The position numbers were made by a program, and so were the translations under genes. Below are positions 50,301 through 59,430 of a stretch of 64,000 nt of DNA, in pieces. The DNA is from Nocardia sp. NRRL S-836. GTDB taxonomy: Bacteria > Actinomycetota > Actinomycetes > Mycobacteriales > Pseudonocardiaceae. The stretch's first letter is position 1; each line of letters opens with the position of its first letter. The stretch is taken from contig NZ_LGDY01000125.1 of assembly GCF_001279525.1 (NCBI RefSeq), positions 186,001 through 250,000 of the forward strand, given 5' to 3'. The notes beneath the pieces were generated by a model. That model saw only the letters and a list, made by a program, of their open reading frames with translations, was not told the DNA's origin and did not search any database.

Positions 50301-50992
50301 GCGATCTCAAGGAAGACCTCAGGATCGTCGCTGAAGCCGCTCAGGAGGAGCTGGCCGGCGCCACGGCGATCGAGGCGCTGGAGTGGACCGCGCGGACGTT
50401 CGGCGACAGCTACATCGTCGCGTCGAACATGCAGGACGCCGTGCTGATCGACCTCGCCGCTCAGGTGAAGCCGGACTTCGACGTGTTGTTCCTCCAGACC
50501 GGGTACCACTTCCCGGAGACCATCGGCGTGCGCGACGCGGTCGGGGTCGTCTACCCGGAGGTCCGCATCGTGAACGCCGAGGCCGAGCAGTCGGTGGAGG
50601 ACCAGGAACGCGAGTTCGGCCTGCTACACCGGACGGATCCGGCCAGGTGCTGCGACCTGCGCAAGGTCGTGCCGCTGCGGCGTGAGCTCGCGAAGTACGA
50701 CGCGTGGGTCACCGGTGTGCGCCGGGTGGACGCGCCGACGCGGGCGAACACGCCGATCGTGCAGTGGGACGAGCGCAACGGCCTGGTGAAGGTCAACCCG
50801 ATCGCGCCGTGGTCCGACGACGAGTTCAACGCCTACATCCGCGAGAAGGGCATCCTCGAGAACCTGTTGGTGCAGGAGGGGTATCCCTCGATCGGCTGCC
50901 TGCCGTGCACCGCGAAGCCGTTGCCGGGGCAGGACGCCCGCAGCGGCCGCTGGGCGGGTCAGGCCAAGACGGAATGCGGGTTGCACGGATGA
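50297..50992 (+). CDS. cysH: Adenylylsulfate (APS) reductase, [4Fe-4S] type
   Basis: 231 residues. RCCDLRKVVPL and IGCLPCT form the CC...CxxC cluster site that marks APS (rather than PAPS) reductases, and KTECGLHG carries the catalytic Cys. FLQTGYHFPETIG is the PP-loop-like region. It reduces APS to sulfite and AMP with thioredoxin. Coupled upstream to the zinc ribbon and downstream to cysD (4-bp overlap). With this enzyme, assimilation does not require APS kinase. Confidence 0.94.
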   Translation: MSDLKEDLRIVAEAAQEELAGATAIEALEWTARTFGDSYIVASNMQDAVLIDLAAQVKPDFDVLFLQTGYHFPETIGVRDAVGVVYPEVRIVNAEAEQSVEDQEREFGLLHRTDPARCCDLRKVVPLRRELAKYDAWVTGVRRVDAPTRANTPIVQWDERNGLVKVNPIAPWSDDEFNAYIREKGILENLLVQEGYPSIGCLPCTAKPLPGQDARSGRWAGQAKTECGLHG

Positions 50993-51900
50993 CGGTCACG
51001 ACTCCTGGAGCACTGGACACCCTGGGACGCCTCGAATCCGAGGCGATCCACATCTTCCGCGAGGTCGCGGGCGAGTTCGACCGGCCGGTGATCCTCTTCT
51101 CCGGCGGCAAGGACTCGACGCTGCTGCTGCACCTCGCGATCAAGGCGTTCTACCCGGCGCCGGTGCCGTTCCCGCTGCTGCACGTCGACACCGGGCACAA
51201 CTTCGACGAGGTCATCGAGTTCCGCGACCGGGTGGTGGCACGGCACGGGCTGCGCCTGGAGGTCGCGAAGGTCCAGGACTGGATCGACGACGGCCGCCTC
51301 GAAGAACGCCCGGACGGCACGCGCAACCCGCTGCAGACCGTGCCGCTGCTGGACTCCATCACGCAGCACAGGTTCGACGCGGTGTTCGGCGGCGGCCGCC
51401 GCGACGAGGAACGCGCCCGTGCCAAGGAGCGGATCTTCAGCCTGCGCACCGCGTTCGGCCAGTGGGACCCGAAGCGCCAGCGGCCCGAGCTGTGGAACCT
51501 GTACAACGGCCGGCACCGCGCCGGTGAGCACGTCCGGGTGTTCCCGCTGTCGAACTGGACCGAGCTCGACGTGTGGAACTACATCGAGCGCGAGGGCATC
51601 GAGCTGCCGGACATCTACTACTCGCACGAGCGCGAAGTGTTCCTGCGCGACGGCATGTGGCTCGCCGAGGGCCCGTGGGGCACCGCGCGCGAGGGCGAGA
51701 CGCTGGTGCGCAAGACGGTCCGCTACCGCACGGTCGGCGACGGCTCCTGCACCGGTGCCGTCGAGTCCGACGCCGCCGACATCCACGCGGTGATCGCCGA
51801 GGTCGCCGCCTCCAGGTTGACCGAGCGCGGCGCCACGCGGGCCGACGACCGGATGTCCGAGGCCGCCATGGAAGACCGCAAGCGGGAGGGGTACTTCTAG
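50989..51900 (+). CDS. cysD: Sulfate adenylyltransferase subunit 2 (second copy)
   Basis: 303 residues. FSGGKDSTLLLHLAIKAF, HVDTGHNFDEVIEFRDRVV, RYRTVGDGSCTGAV and the C-terminal EAAMEDRKREGYF. Supplies APS to the adjacent reductase. Overlaps cysH by 4 bp and is followed immediately by cysN. It diverges from copy 1 over much of its length but contains an 80-nt identical block (51497-51576). Confidence 0.94.
   Translation: MTVTTPGALDTLGRLESEAIHIFREVAGEFDRPVILFSGGKDSTLLLHLAIKAFYPAPVPFPLLHVDTGHNFDEVIEFRDRVVARHGLRLEVAKVQDWIDDGRLEERPDGTRNPLQTVPLLDSITQHRFDAVFGGGRRDEERARAKERIFSLRTAFGQWDPKRQRPELWNLYNGRHRAGEHVRVFPLSNWTELDVWNYIEREGIELPDIYYSHEREVFLRDGMWLAEGPWGTAREGETLVRKTVRYRTVGDGSCTGAVESDAADIHAVIAEVAASRLTERGATRADDRMSEAAMEDRKREGYF
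51497..51576 (+). repeat. 80-nt tract identical to 35594-35673 (cysD copy 2)
   Basis: Second copy of the identical block shared by the two cysD genes; see the first copy for extent. The flanking codons differ. Confidence 0.9.
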
Positions 51901-53244
51901 ATGAGCGACCTGTTGAGGCTGGCCACCGCGGGCAGCGTGGACGACGGCAAGTCCACGCTCGTGGGCAGGCTGCTCTACGACACCAAGTCGGTGCTGGCGG
52001 ACACGCTCGACGCCGTGCACCGCGCGAGCGCCGACCGCGGTCTCGCAGCGCCGGACCTGTCGCTGCTGGTCGACGGCCTGCGCTCGGAACGCGAGCAGGG
52101 CATCACGATCGACGTGGCGTACCGGTACTTCGCGACGCCGAAGCGGTCGTTCGTGCTCGCCGACACCCCCGGCCACGTGCAGTACACCCGCAACACCGTC
52201 ACCGGCGCCTCCACGGCGCAGCTCGCGGTCCTGCTGGTCGACGCGCGCAAGGGCGTCATCGAGCAGACCCGGCGCCACGCGGCCGTTCTCGCGCTGCTGG
52301 GTGTGCCGCGCCTGGTGCTGGCGGTCAACAAGATCGACCTCGTGGACTACGACGAGGTGACGTTCTCCCGCATCGCCAAGGAGTTCACCGCGCACGCGAC
52401 CGCCCTCGGCTACACCGAGGACGCCGTGGTCGAGATCCCGGTGTCGGCGCTGGCCGGTGACAACGTCGTGGAGAAGTCCGCGAACACGCCGTGGTACTCC
52501 GGCCCGACGCTGCTGGAGCACCTGGAGAACGTGCCGGTCGAGCCCGACCCCCATGACGCGCCGTTCCGCTTCCCCGTGCAGTACGTGATCCGCCCGCGCA
52601 CGCCCGAGTACCTCGACTACCGCGGTTACGCCGGTCTGGTCGCGGCCGGCACGGTCAAGCCGGGCGACGAGGTCGTGGTGCTGCCGTCGGGCCGTCGCTC
52701 GACGGTCACGAGGATCGACACGGCGGACGGCGAACTGGCGGAGGCGGCGGCCGGCCAGTCCGTGACGTTGCTGCTGGCCGACGACATCGACATCTCTCGC
52801 GGCGACCTGATCGCGGTGGCGGGCAACGAGCCCAAGGTCACCGACGAGCTGGACGCCACGCTGTGCTGGCTCGCGGAGAAGCCGCTGCGCGCCGGTGCCC
52901 GAGTCCTCGTCAAGCACGGCACGCGCACCGTGCAGGCGGTGGTCACCCAACTGCGCGACCGCTTCGACGAGCAGAACCTGTCCAGTGTGGACAGCCCCAG
53001 CTCGTTGGAGCTGAACGAGATCGGCCGCGTGGCGCTGCGCCTCGCGGAGGAAGTACCGCTGGACGACTACAGCTTCAGCCGGCGCACCGGGTCCTTCCTG
53101 GTGATCGACGCGAGTGACGGTTCCACGCTCGCCGCCGGACTGGTCGGGGCTCCGCTGCCGCTGCTCGAGAACGGCGTGGAGAGCTGTACCGGGGGTAGCG
53201 CGGCTACCCCTGACAACCACGCCCTCGTCTCCCCCGGTCCCTGA
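51901..53244 (+). CDS. cysN: Sulfate adenylyltransferase subunit 1, GTPase (second copy)
   Basis: 447 residues. G1 GSVDDGKST, EREQGITIDVAYRYF, DTPGHVQYTRN, NKID. Starts one base after the cysD stop. The C-terminus carries about 25 extra residues compared with copy 1; in this extension the DNA has a GGGGTAG/CTACCCC hairpin (about 53188-53212) that could attenuate transcription into the transporter genes. Assimilatory partner of the cysD just upstream. Confidence 0.93.
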   Translation: MSDLLRLATAGSVDDGKSTLVGRLLYDTKSVLADTLDAVHRASADRGLAAPDLSLLVDGLRSEREQGITIDVAYRYFATPKRSFVLADTPGHVQYTRNTVTGASTAQLAVLLVDARKGVIEQTRRHAAVLALLGVPRLVLAVNKIDLVDYDEVTFSRIAKEFTAHATALGYTEDAVVEIPVSALAGDNVVEKSANTPWYSGPTLLEHLENVPVEPDPHDAPFRFPVQYVIRPRTPEYLDYRGYAGLVAAGTVKPGDEVVVLPSGRRSTVTRIDTADGELAEAAAGQSVTLLLADDIDISRGDLIAVAGNEPKVTDELDATLCWLAEKPLRAGARVLVKHGTRTVQAVVTQLRDRFDEQNLSSVDSPSSLELNEIGRVALRLAEEVPLDDYSFSRRTGSFLVIDASDGSTLAAGLVGAPLPLLENGVESCTGGSAATPDNHALVSPGP

Positions 53245-53258
53245 AAGGCCACATCCCC

Positions 53259-54308
53259 GTGAACCTCAAGCCCGCCGTCGCCATCGCACTCGTCGCACTG
53301 ACAGCACTGTCCGGTTGCAGCCGCCGCGCCGCCGAGGAACCGGCCGCCGCCCAGTCCCAGGGCGCAGCCACCGAGGTCCGCCTCGGGTACTTCCCGAACG
53401 TGACCCACGCCGCCGCGCTGATCGGCGTCGAGAAGGGCCTGTTCGCCAAGGAGCTCGGCAGCACCAAGCTCACCACGCAGACGTTCAACGCGGGTCCCGA
53501 CGAGGTCAACGCGTTGCTCGGCGAGTCGCTCGACATCGCCTACATCGGGTCCGGCCCGGCGATCAACGCCTACGCGAAGTCCAAGGGCGAGGCGGTGAAG
53601 CTCATCGCGGGTGCGACCTCGGGTGGCGCGCAGCTCGTCGTGAAGCCCGAGATCAACTCGATCGAGGACCTCAAGGGCAAGGTCGTCGCCACGCCGCAGC
53701 TCGCGAACACGCAGGACGTGTCGCTCAAGAAGTACCTGGCGGAGAAGAACCTCACCGGCCAGGTCACCGTGCAGAACGTCGAGAACGCGGCCTCGCTCGA
53801 CCTGTTCAAGAAGGGCGACATCCAGGCCGCGTGGTCGCCGCAGCCGTGGTCGGCGCGCCTGGTCGCCGAGGCGGGCGCGAAGGTGCTGCTGGACGAGAAG
53901 ACGCTGTGGGAGGGCGGGGCCTTCCCGACGACCGTGGTCATCGTGCGGACCAAGTTCCTGCAGGAGCACCCCGAGACCGTCGAGGCCGTCCTGAAGGGCC
54001 ACGTCGCGGCCATCGACTGGGCGAAGGCCAACAAGGACGAGGCCAAGAAGACGGCCAACGCCGCGCTGGAGAAGCTCACGTCCAAGAAGCTCGGCGACAA
54101 GATCCTCGACGCCGCGTGGGAGAACATCGAGCTCACGACCGACGCGCAGGCCAAGCACTTCCCGCAGCTCGCGAAGGACGCCGTGACGGCGGGCGTGGCC
54201 AAGGAGGCCGCGAACGTCGCCGGGTACGCCGACTTCACGCTGCTGAACAAGGTTCTTCAGGCACAGGGCAAGCCGCAGGTGCAAGCAGCCGGACTGGACC
54301 GGAAGTAA
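53259..54308 (+). CDS. ABC transporter substrate-binding lipoprotein, SsuA/TauA-like
   Basis: 349 residues, GTG start. Signal peptide with lipobox LSGC, so the mature protein is membrane-anchored at Cys20. VRLGYFPNVTHAAALIGVEK and DIAYIGSGPAINAYAKSKGE are typical of the SsuA/TauA periplasmic-binding family for sulfonates and related sulfur compounds. It begins a binding-protein/ATPase/permease set downstream of cysN. The ligand could be alkanesulfonate, taurine or another organosulfur source. Confidence 0.9.
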   Translation: MNLKPAVAIALVALTALSGCSRRAAEEPAAAQSQGAATEVRLGYFPNVTHAAALIGVEKGLFAKELGSTKLTTQTFNAGPDEVNALLGESLDIAYIGSGPAINAYAKSKGEAVKLIAGATSGGAQLVVKPEINSIEDLKGKVVATPQLANTQDVSLKKYLAEKNLTGQVTVQNVENAASLDLFKKGDIQAAWSPQPWSARLVAEAGAKVLLDEKTLWEGGAFPTTVVIVRTKFLQEHPETVEAVLKGHVAAIDWAKANKDEAKKTANAALEKLTSKKLGDKILDAAWENIELTTDAQAKHFPQLAKDAVTAGVAKEAANVAGYADFTLLNKVLQAQGKPQVQAAGLDRK

Positions 54309-54329
54309 CGCTCCGAGGGGACCACGGAC

Positions 54330-55106
54330 ATGACCGCCACGCTCGAGACCACTTTTCAGTCCACTGTGGATACAGCCGTCGAACTGACCGGCGTCCGCAA
54401 GGTGTTCGGCCACGGCAGCTCGGCCGTGGTGGCGCTCGACGGCGTCGACCTCAGGGTCAAGCCGGGTGAGTTCGTGTGCCTGCTCGGTGCTTCCGGCTGC
54501 GGCAAGAGCACGCTGCTCAACATCGTCGCCGGCCTGGACGGCGCGACGTCGGGTGAGCTGCGGCTCAACACGTCGCGCCCGGCCGTGATGTTCCAGGAGC
54601 CCGCGCTCATGCCGTGGCTCACCGCGATCCGCAACGTCGAGCTGGCGCTGCGGTTCGCGGGTGTCGGCCGGTTGGCGCGCAAGCGCCGTGCGCTGGAGCT
54701 GCTGGAGCTGGTGCGGCTCGGCGACGTCGCCGACAAGCGGCCGCACGAGCTGTCCGGTGGCATGCGCCAGCGCGTGGCACTGGCCCGCGCGCTGGCCTCC
54801 ACCACCGTCTCCGCGGACGGCGCGCCCGCCCTGCTGCTGATGGACGAGCCGTTCGCGGCGCTGGACGCCATCACGCGTGACGTGCTGCAGAGCGAGCTGC
54901 TGCGCGTGTGGGAGACCACGAACACCGCGATCATCTTCGTCACGCACGACGTCCGCGAGGCGGTGCGGCTCGGCCAGCGGGTCGTGCTGCTGTCCTCACG
55001 TCCCGGTCGCGTGGTGCGCGAGTGGGACGTGACCGACTCGCGCGACGAGGCCCTCGACGAGATCAACACGCATCTGCGAGAGGTCATCAGTGGCCACGCC
55101 TCCTGA
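54330..55106 (+). CDS. ABC transporter ATP-binding protein, SsuB/TauB-like
   Basis: 258 residues. Walker A GASGCGKST, Q-loop FQEPALMPW, signature LSGGMRQRVALARA, Walker B LLLMDEPFAALDAI, switch His in THDVREA. Powers the importer formed with the neighbouring binding protein and permease. The permease GTG begins inside its 3' end (17-bp overlap). An 18-residue N-terminal extension precedes the ABC core. Confidence 0.93.
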   Translation: MTATLETTFQSTVDTAVELTGVRKVFGHGSSAVVALDGVDLRVKPGEFVCLLGASGCGKSTLLNIVAGLDGATSGELRLNTSRPAVMFQEPALMPWLTAIRNVELALRFAGVGRLARKRRALELLELVRLGDVADKRPHELSGGMRQRVALARALASTTVSADGAPALLLMDEPFAALDAITRDVLQSELLRVWETTNTAIIFVTHDVREAVRLGQRVVLLSSRPGRVVREWDVTDSRDEALDEINTHLREVISGHAS

Positions 55107-55962
55107 CACGCTCGACAAGGTCGGCGCCGGTCTCGACGCGCTGGACGTGCCCGTCGAGGCCTACCGGCCGCCGTTGTGGCGCCGGTTCCTGAAGACGGGC
55201 GTGCCGCCGATCATCGCGTTCGCGCTGCTGCTCGGCGTGTGGCAGGCGCTGTGGGCCTCGGCGGTCCTGCCGGAGTTCCAGCTGCCCGCGCCGGTGGACG
55301 TGTGGGACGAGCTGGTGCGTTCGGTCGGCTCGGGCGAGGCGTTCGGCATCCTGTGGACCTCGTTGCACCGCGCGGTGCTCGGGTTCGTCGCGGCGGTGCT
55401 GATCGCGACGCCGCTGGGGTTGCTGGTCGCCAAGGTCAGGGTGGTGCGCGCGGCGATCGGGTCGTTGCTGACCGGTCTGCAGTCGCTGCCCTCGGTGGCC
55501 TGGGTGCCCGCGGCGATCCTGTGGTTCGGCGTGACGCCGTCGACGATCTACTTCGTCGTGCTCATGGGCTCGGTGCCGTCGATCGCGAACGGCCTGGTGG
55601 CGGGCATCGACCAGATCCCGCCACTGCTGCCCCGGGTCGGACGTGCCCTGGGCGCGGGCCGGCTGGCGTCGGCGCGGCACATCCTGCTGCCCGCGGCACT
55701 GCCCGGCTACCTGGCGGGCCTCAAGCAGGGCTGGGCGTTCTCGTGGCGGTCGCTGATGGCCGCGGAGATCATCGCGACCTCGCCGCAGCTCGGCACCGGC
55801 CTGGGTCAGTACCTGCACAACGGCTCGTCGCTCAACGACATCGACATGGTGATCGCGGCGATCTTCCTGATCCTGCTGGTGGGCATCGGGATCGAGCTGC
55901 TGCTGTTCCGCCCGCTGGAGCGCGCGGTGCTGCGGGCACGCGGCCTGACCGGGGCGCTGTGA
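55090..55962 (+). CDS. ABC transporter permease, SsuC/TauC-like
   Basis: 290 residues with six predicted spans after a cytoplasmic N-terminus. The EAA loop is the GRALGAGRLASARHILLPAA segment. It forms the membrane pore of the sulfur-compound importer. Overlaps the ATPase gene by 17 bp and the chelatase gene by 4 bp, so the operon continues into siroheme synthesis. Confidence 0.92.
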   Translation: MATPPDTLDKVGAGLDALDVPVEAYRPPLWRRFLKTGVPPIIAFALLLGVWQALWASAVLPEFQLPAPVDVWDELVRSVGSGEAFGILWTSLHRAVLGFVAAVLIATPLGLLVAKVRVVRAAIGSLLTGLQSLPSVAWVPAAILWFGVTPSTIYFVVLMGSVPSIANGLVAGIDQIPPLLPRVGRALGAGRLASARHILLPAALPGYLAGLKQGWAFSWRSLMAAEIIATSPQLGTGLGQYLHNGSSLNDIDMVIAAIFLILLVGIGIELLLFRPLERAVLRARGLTGAL

Positions 55963-56660
55963 CCGCGCTCGTCGCCGTCGCGCACGGCAGCCGTGACCCC
56001 CGCTCGGCCGCGTCGATCCACGCGCTGCTGGACGTCGTGCGGTGGTTGCGGCCGGAGCTGGACGTGCGCGGGGCGTTCCTGGACCTGTGCGCGCCACGGC
56101 TGAACGACGTCCTGCGCGGCCCCTCGGTCGTGGTGCCGCTGTTGCTGGGCAAGGCCTTCCACGCACGGGTGGACGTGCCGGCCGCGGTGGCCGAGTCCCG
56201 CGTGCCCGCCGTCGTGGCGGACGTGCTCGGCCCGGACCCGCGCCTGGAGTCCGCGGCACTGCGGCGGCTGTCCGAGGCCGGCGTGTCGTTCGACGACCGC
56301 TCCCTGGGCGTGGTCCTGGCCGGCGCCGGCTCGTCACACGCACCGGCCAACGAGGCCGTGGCCCGCGTCGCCCGGCGCTGGGCCCGCGAGTCGGGCTGGG
56401 CGGGGGTGGAGGCGGCGTTCGCATCGATGGCCACCCCGACCGTGCCGGAAGCCGTGGCCCGGTTGAAGGCCCGCGGCGCCGAACGGATCGCCGTCGCGTC
56501 GTGGTTCCTCGCGCCGGGGCGGTTGCCGGACAAGGTCGCCTCGCTGGCCGGGGATGCCGTGGTGGCAGGGCCGTTGGGTGACGACGTGGAGGTCGCGCAG
56601 CTGGTGCTGGACCGGTACGACGAGGCGCTGGCCCGGCAGACGGTGGCGCGCTCGGCCTGA
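55959..56660 (+). CDS. Sirohydrochlorin chelatase-like protein (CbiX family)
   Basis: 233 residues, GTG start. VAVAHGSRDPRSAASIHALL is the CbiX/SirB N-terminal motif with the metal-handling His; the second half repeats the fold (GVVLAGAGSSHAPANEAVAR) with the His/Ser partially kept. It would insert iron into sirohydrochlorin to give siroheme for the sulfite reductase at the head of the operon. A cobaltochelatase role is an alternative. Last gene of the sulfur operon; Rv2393 (che1) has the same position near cysH. Confidence 0.88.
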   Translation: MTALVAVAHGSRDPRSAASIHALLDVVRWLRPELDVRGAFLDLCAPRLNDVLRGPSVVVPLLLGKAFHARVDVPAAVAESRVPAVVADVLGPDPRLESAALRRLSEAGVSFDDRSLGVVLAGAGSSHAPANEAVARVARRWARESGWAGVEAAFASMATPTVPEAVARLKARGAERIAVASWFLAPGRLPDKVASLAGDAVVAGPLGDDVEVAQLVLDRYDEALARQTVARSA

Positions 56661-56669
56661 GCCGCGCCA

Positions 56670-56687
56670 CCGGGTGGGCTCACCCGG
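56670..56687. terminator. Short hairpin between the chelatase and NTF2-like genes
   Basis: CCGGGTG and CACCCGG pair around GGCT in the 19-bp convergent gap and the next gene's last codons. Probably terminates the sulfur operon; weak because the stem is short. Confidence 0.4.
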
Positions 56688-57162
56688 CTGGTTGCGGCAG
56701 GCCCGGCAGCGGGCCGAGGTCGAACGGCCGGGTCACGGTCCGGCGCGAGATCCGCCACTCGCCGTCGTGCCGCCGGTACCGGTCGAGGTAGGTCCCGCCC
56801 CCGGTGATCCAGCCGTCGCCGGTCCGCACGTGGACGATGACGTCGCTGCGGCCGGTCGCGGTGCCTTCCGACGTGATGCCTTCCGGCGCGGTGCCGAGGT
56901 CCACGACGTGGTTGACGGTGCCGTGCTGCATCACCGGGAACGCTTGCCACTGGCGTTGCACGGCCGCGCAGATGGCGTCGATCCCGCTGTGCTCGTGGTC
57001 GAGGCCGCCGGTGTCCCACACGGCGTCCGGCGTCCACACGGCACGCCACAGGTCCAGGTCGCGGTGGTCCGCCGCGACGCAGTACCGGTACGCGAGCCGG
57101 TGCAACGCCAGCTCGGCCTCGACCCGTTCCAGCCTGGCGCTGAGATCACGCATGTCGCTCAT
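56680..57162 (-). CDS. SnoaL-like/NTF2-fold protein
   Basis: 160 residues from ATG 57162 (MSDMRDLSARLERVEAELAL). LHRLAYRYCVAADHRDLDLW, then the AVWTPDAVWD strand and a C-terminal TYLDRYRRHDGEWRISRRTV, are the alpha+beta barrel of the SnoaL/NTF2 superfamily, which includes polyketide cyclases, ketosteroid isomerases and many orphan proteins. Catalytic identity cannot be assigned. Its promoter would lie in the region shared with the secreted protein at 57349. Confidence 0.8.
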   Translation of the reverse strand: MSDMRDLSARLERVEAELALHRLAYRYCVAADHRDLDLWRAVWTPDAVWDTGGLDHEHSGIDAICAAVQRQWQAFPVMQHGTVNHVVDLGTAPEGITSEGTATGRSDVIVHVRTGDGWITGGGTYLDRYRRHDGEWRISRRTVTRPFDLGPLPGLPQPAG

Positions 57163-57264
57163 GCCCGCCACTGTCGCGGCTTTCGTGTTGCGGGACGTGA
57201 CACTTCCGGCCGCCGCCACGAGATCGAACCCACAGCGCCGTTCGGGCGATGTGCACCCCGAACC

Positions 57265-57293
57265 GTTGACGTGAAACCTACTCATGAGTAGTC
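57265..57293 (+). promoter_or_regulatory. Promoter-like sequence with perfect 14-bp palindrome
   Basis: TTGACG (57265-57270) is followed by CTACTCATGAGTAG (57278-57291), a perfect 14-bp palindrome, placed where a -35 to -10 spacer would be. It is 58 bp before the secreted-protein start and 103 bp from the divergent NTF2-like gene. Likely an operator controlling one or both. Confidence 0.5.
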
Positions 57294-57348
57294 AAGTGAT
57301 TGCCCCGCGTGCTGGAAATGCCCCTCGACCACTCAACGGGGAGAGGCC

Positions 57349-57960
57349 ATGAAGCTAGCCGGAATCGCTTCGCTGCTACTGGTACCGATGCTGATGTTCG
57401 CCACCGACGCGTCAGCAGCTCCGCAGACCATCACCTTCAAGCTCCGGGCCAGTGCCGTCGGGCAGACGGCGGACTTCACGCTCGACCAGGGGCTCGACGC
57501 CTCGGCGCCGTCGGCGGTCGCACCGAACGGCACGCTCACGGTCACCATCGACCCGGCGCTCAACAAGGTTCCGTCCGAGGCGGCCGGGCGGCAGGTGCGG
57601 GAGATCAGGGGGCTCGCGCTCCGGCTGCCGGTGCCGGCCAACTCGGCGTTCCGGTCCGCGAAGCTGTCCGGTGGCTCCGGGCTGGGTGGCACTCCGTCGA
57701 TCGCCTTGCAGGGCAACGATGTCGTGCTCAGCGTGCCCGGCCCGATCAAGGGCGGCGCCGACTTCGAGCTGCCGGTCGTCACGATCACCCTGCAGGCCGG
57801 CGGTTCCGGCACCGTCACCACGAGGCTGGGCGGCACGAGCTACGACGCGCCCGGACTGACGTTCACCGCCGTCATCTCGGTCATCGGGTTCCCGGTCAAC
57901 GCCCCCGCGAAGGGCTACCCGGACCCCAGCCCCGTCCTCACGAGCACCACGATCGGCTGA
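57349..57960 (+). CDS. Secreted protein of unknown function
   Basis: 203 residues, ATG with GGGGAGAGG upstream. Signal peptide (KLAGIASLLLVPMLMFATDA, cleavage near SASAA). The mature part is beta-rich with many Thr/Ser/Gly (TITFKLRASAVGQTADFTLD, NGTLTVTIDPALNKVPSEAA), and no catalytic motif or membrane anchor is visible. Related proteins occur in other actinomycetes as conserved secreted beta-sandwich proteins; I do not know their role. No lipobox. Confidence 0.7.
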   Translation: MKLAGIASLLLVPMLMFATDASAAPQTITFKLRASAVGQTADFTLDQGLDASAPSAVAPNGTLTVTIDPALNKVPSEAAGRQVREIRGLALRLPVPANSAFRSAKLSGGSGLGGTPSIALQGNDVVLSVPGPIKGGADFELPVVTITLQAGGSGTVTTRLGGTSYDAPGLTFTAVISVIGFPVNAPAKGYPDPSPVLTSTTIG

Positions 57961-58186
57961 CCCTCGGCGATGCCCACCCCCTGCCGGGCATCAGAGGTGA
58001 GCCGCGGTCGTCGTGCGCAGGTCTCCGGCGAGACCTGCGCACCGACGCGGTTCGCCCGTGCCGGGCGGCACGCAGTCGGCTCCCCGAACGCTGCGGGCGT
58101 GTTCGTCCTGCTCGTGGCCGTGCTCCCGGTCCGCGAAGCCGTCCGCCGGCGTCGTCGTCGACGGACCGGCGGCTAAGGTCAGCGCC

Positions 58187-58963
58187 ATGGCAGACGAGCT
58201 GGTCCACTACGAGGTGCGGCGTGGCATCGCGACGATCACGCTGGACTCCCCCCACAACCGCAACGCCCTGTCCGCGCAGCTGCGCCGGGAGCTCCGCGAG
58301 CACCTGACGGCGGCCGCCGACGACGACGGGGTGCGTGTGGTCGTGCTGACCCACACGGGCACCGTGTTCTGCTCCGGCATGGACCTCAAGGAGGCCGCCG
58401 GTGCGAGCGCCGGCGACCAGGGCGTCAACGAGTTCCCCGCGATCCTCGAACAGCTCTGGACCAGCCCGAAGCCGGTCGTCGCCGCACTGAAGGGTCCGGC
58501 CCGCGCCGGTGGCGTCGGCATCGTCGCGGCCTGCGACATCGCGGTCGCGGCACGTGAGGCGACGTTCGCGTTCAGCGAGGTCCGCATCGGCGTCGTGCCC
58601 GCGGTGATCTCGGTGACCGTGCTGCCCCGCCTGCTCCCGCGCGCCGCGCACGAGCTGTTCCTCACCGGCGAGACCTTCGACGCGCAGCGCGCCGTGGAGA
58701 TCGGCCTGCTCAACTCGGCGGTGCCCGTCGACGGCGTCGACGCCGAGGTCCGCCGCTACACCGACATGCTCGCCCTCGGCGCACCGAACGCGCTCGCGGC
58801 GACCAAGCGGATGCTCCAGCAGGAACGCTCCACGGACCTCGGCGAGGTGTTCGCGGACATGCTCAAGCTCTCCGCGCGGCACTTCGGCGGCCCCGAGGGC
58901 CAGGAGGGCATCACGGCGTTCAAGGAGAAGCGCAAGCCGTCCTGGGTGCCCGCCGAGGACTGA
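58187..58963 (+). CDS. Enoyl-CoA hydratase/isomerase family protein
   Basis: 258 residues. Crotonase fold: TITLDSPHNRNALSAQLRRE, oxyanion-hole CSGMDLKEAA, and the second peptide GPARAGGVGIVAACDIAVAA. The residue region EVRIGVVPAVISVTVLPRL is where one catalytic Glu would lie. Hydrates trans-2-enoyl-CoA in beta-oxidation or acts on a related CoA thioester. The 225-bp gap upstream contains no convincing gene. Confidence 0.88.
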   Translation: MADELVHYEVRRGIATITLDSPHNRNALSAQLRRELREHLTAAADDDGVRVVVLTHTGTVFCSGMDLKEAAGASAGDQGVNEFPAILEQLWTSPKPVVAALKGPARAGGVGIVAACDIAVAAREATFAFSEVRIGVVPAVISVTVLPRLLPRAAHELFLTGETFDAQRAVEIGLLNSAVPVDGVDAEVRRYTDMLALGAPNALAATKRMLQQERSTDLGEVFADMLKLSARHFGGPEGQEGITAFKEKRKPSWVPAED

Positions 58964-58970
58964 GCCGGCG

Positions 58971-59387
58971 TCAGAACCAGCCGGTGCACTCGATCACGCC
59001 CCGTGACGAGCCGCACGCACGCATGACGCGCCCGTCGTTCTTGAACGCCTCGGTGTACTTGGCCGAGCCCGAGTCGATCCGCGTGTACCCGAGGAAACCC
59101 TCGTGCGACTGGGACGAGGGTTCCCTGCGGTCGGTCCAGATCTCCTCGCCGGGCGTGCCGGACGAGATGCGTCCCCACGCGCAGTGCGACCGGTTCGACG
59201 CGCGCAGCTCGACCACGCGGCCGGTCTGCGTGGTCACGGGGTTGTCGCCGTCGCTCGTGTCGAACGGCGTGAACGCCTCCTCCTGCGAGCAACCGGGGTC
59301 GCCGGCGAACGAGACGGCCGGGCAGAAGACGGCCGCAGCCGTGACGACCATGAGCGCATAGCCCATGCGGCGGAATTGCGTTTCCAT
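58971..59387 (-). CDS. Secreted DUF2690-like protein
   Basis: 138 residues. Signal peptide (YALMVVTAAAVFCPAVSFAG) and six cysteines in the mature part. VVELRASNRSHCAWGRISS resembles the 'veLRyS..C.tnWaRv' signature of the DUF2690 family, small secreted disulfide-rich proteins of unknown role in actinobacteria. No link to neighbours is apparent. Confidence 0.6.
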   Translation of the reverse strand: METQFRRMGYALMVVTAAAVFCPAVSFAGDPGCSQEEAFTPFDTSDGDNPVTTQTGRVVELRASNRSHCAWGRISSGTPGEEIWTDRREPSSQSHEGFLGYTRIDSGSAKYTEAFKNDGRVMRACGSSRGVIECTGWF

Positions 59388-59430
59388 AGGCCCGCACTGT
59401 CCACTCCGGACAGCGAATGCGCAGCCCGTG

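Noticed and set aside
57970..58176. 68-codon open frame upstream of the enoyl-CoA hydratase
   Set aside because: No ribosome site, composition typical of GC-rich noise, no recognisable motif.
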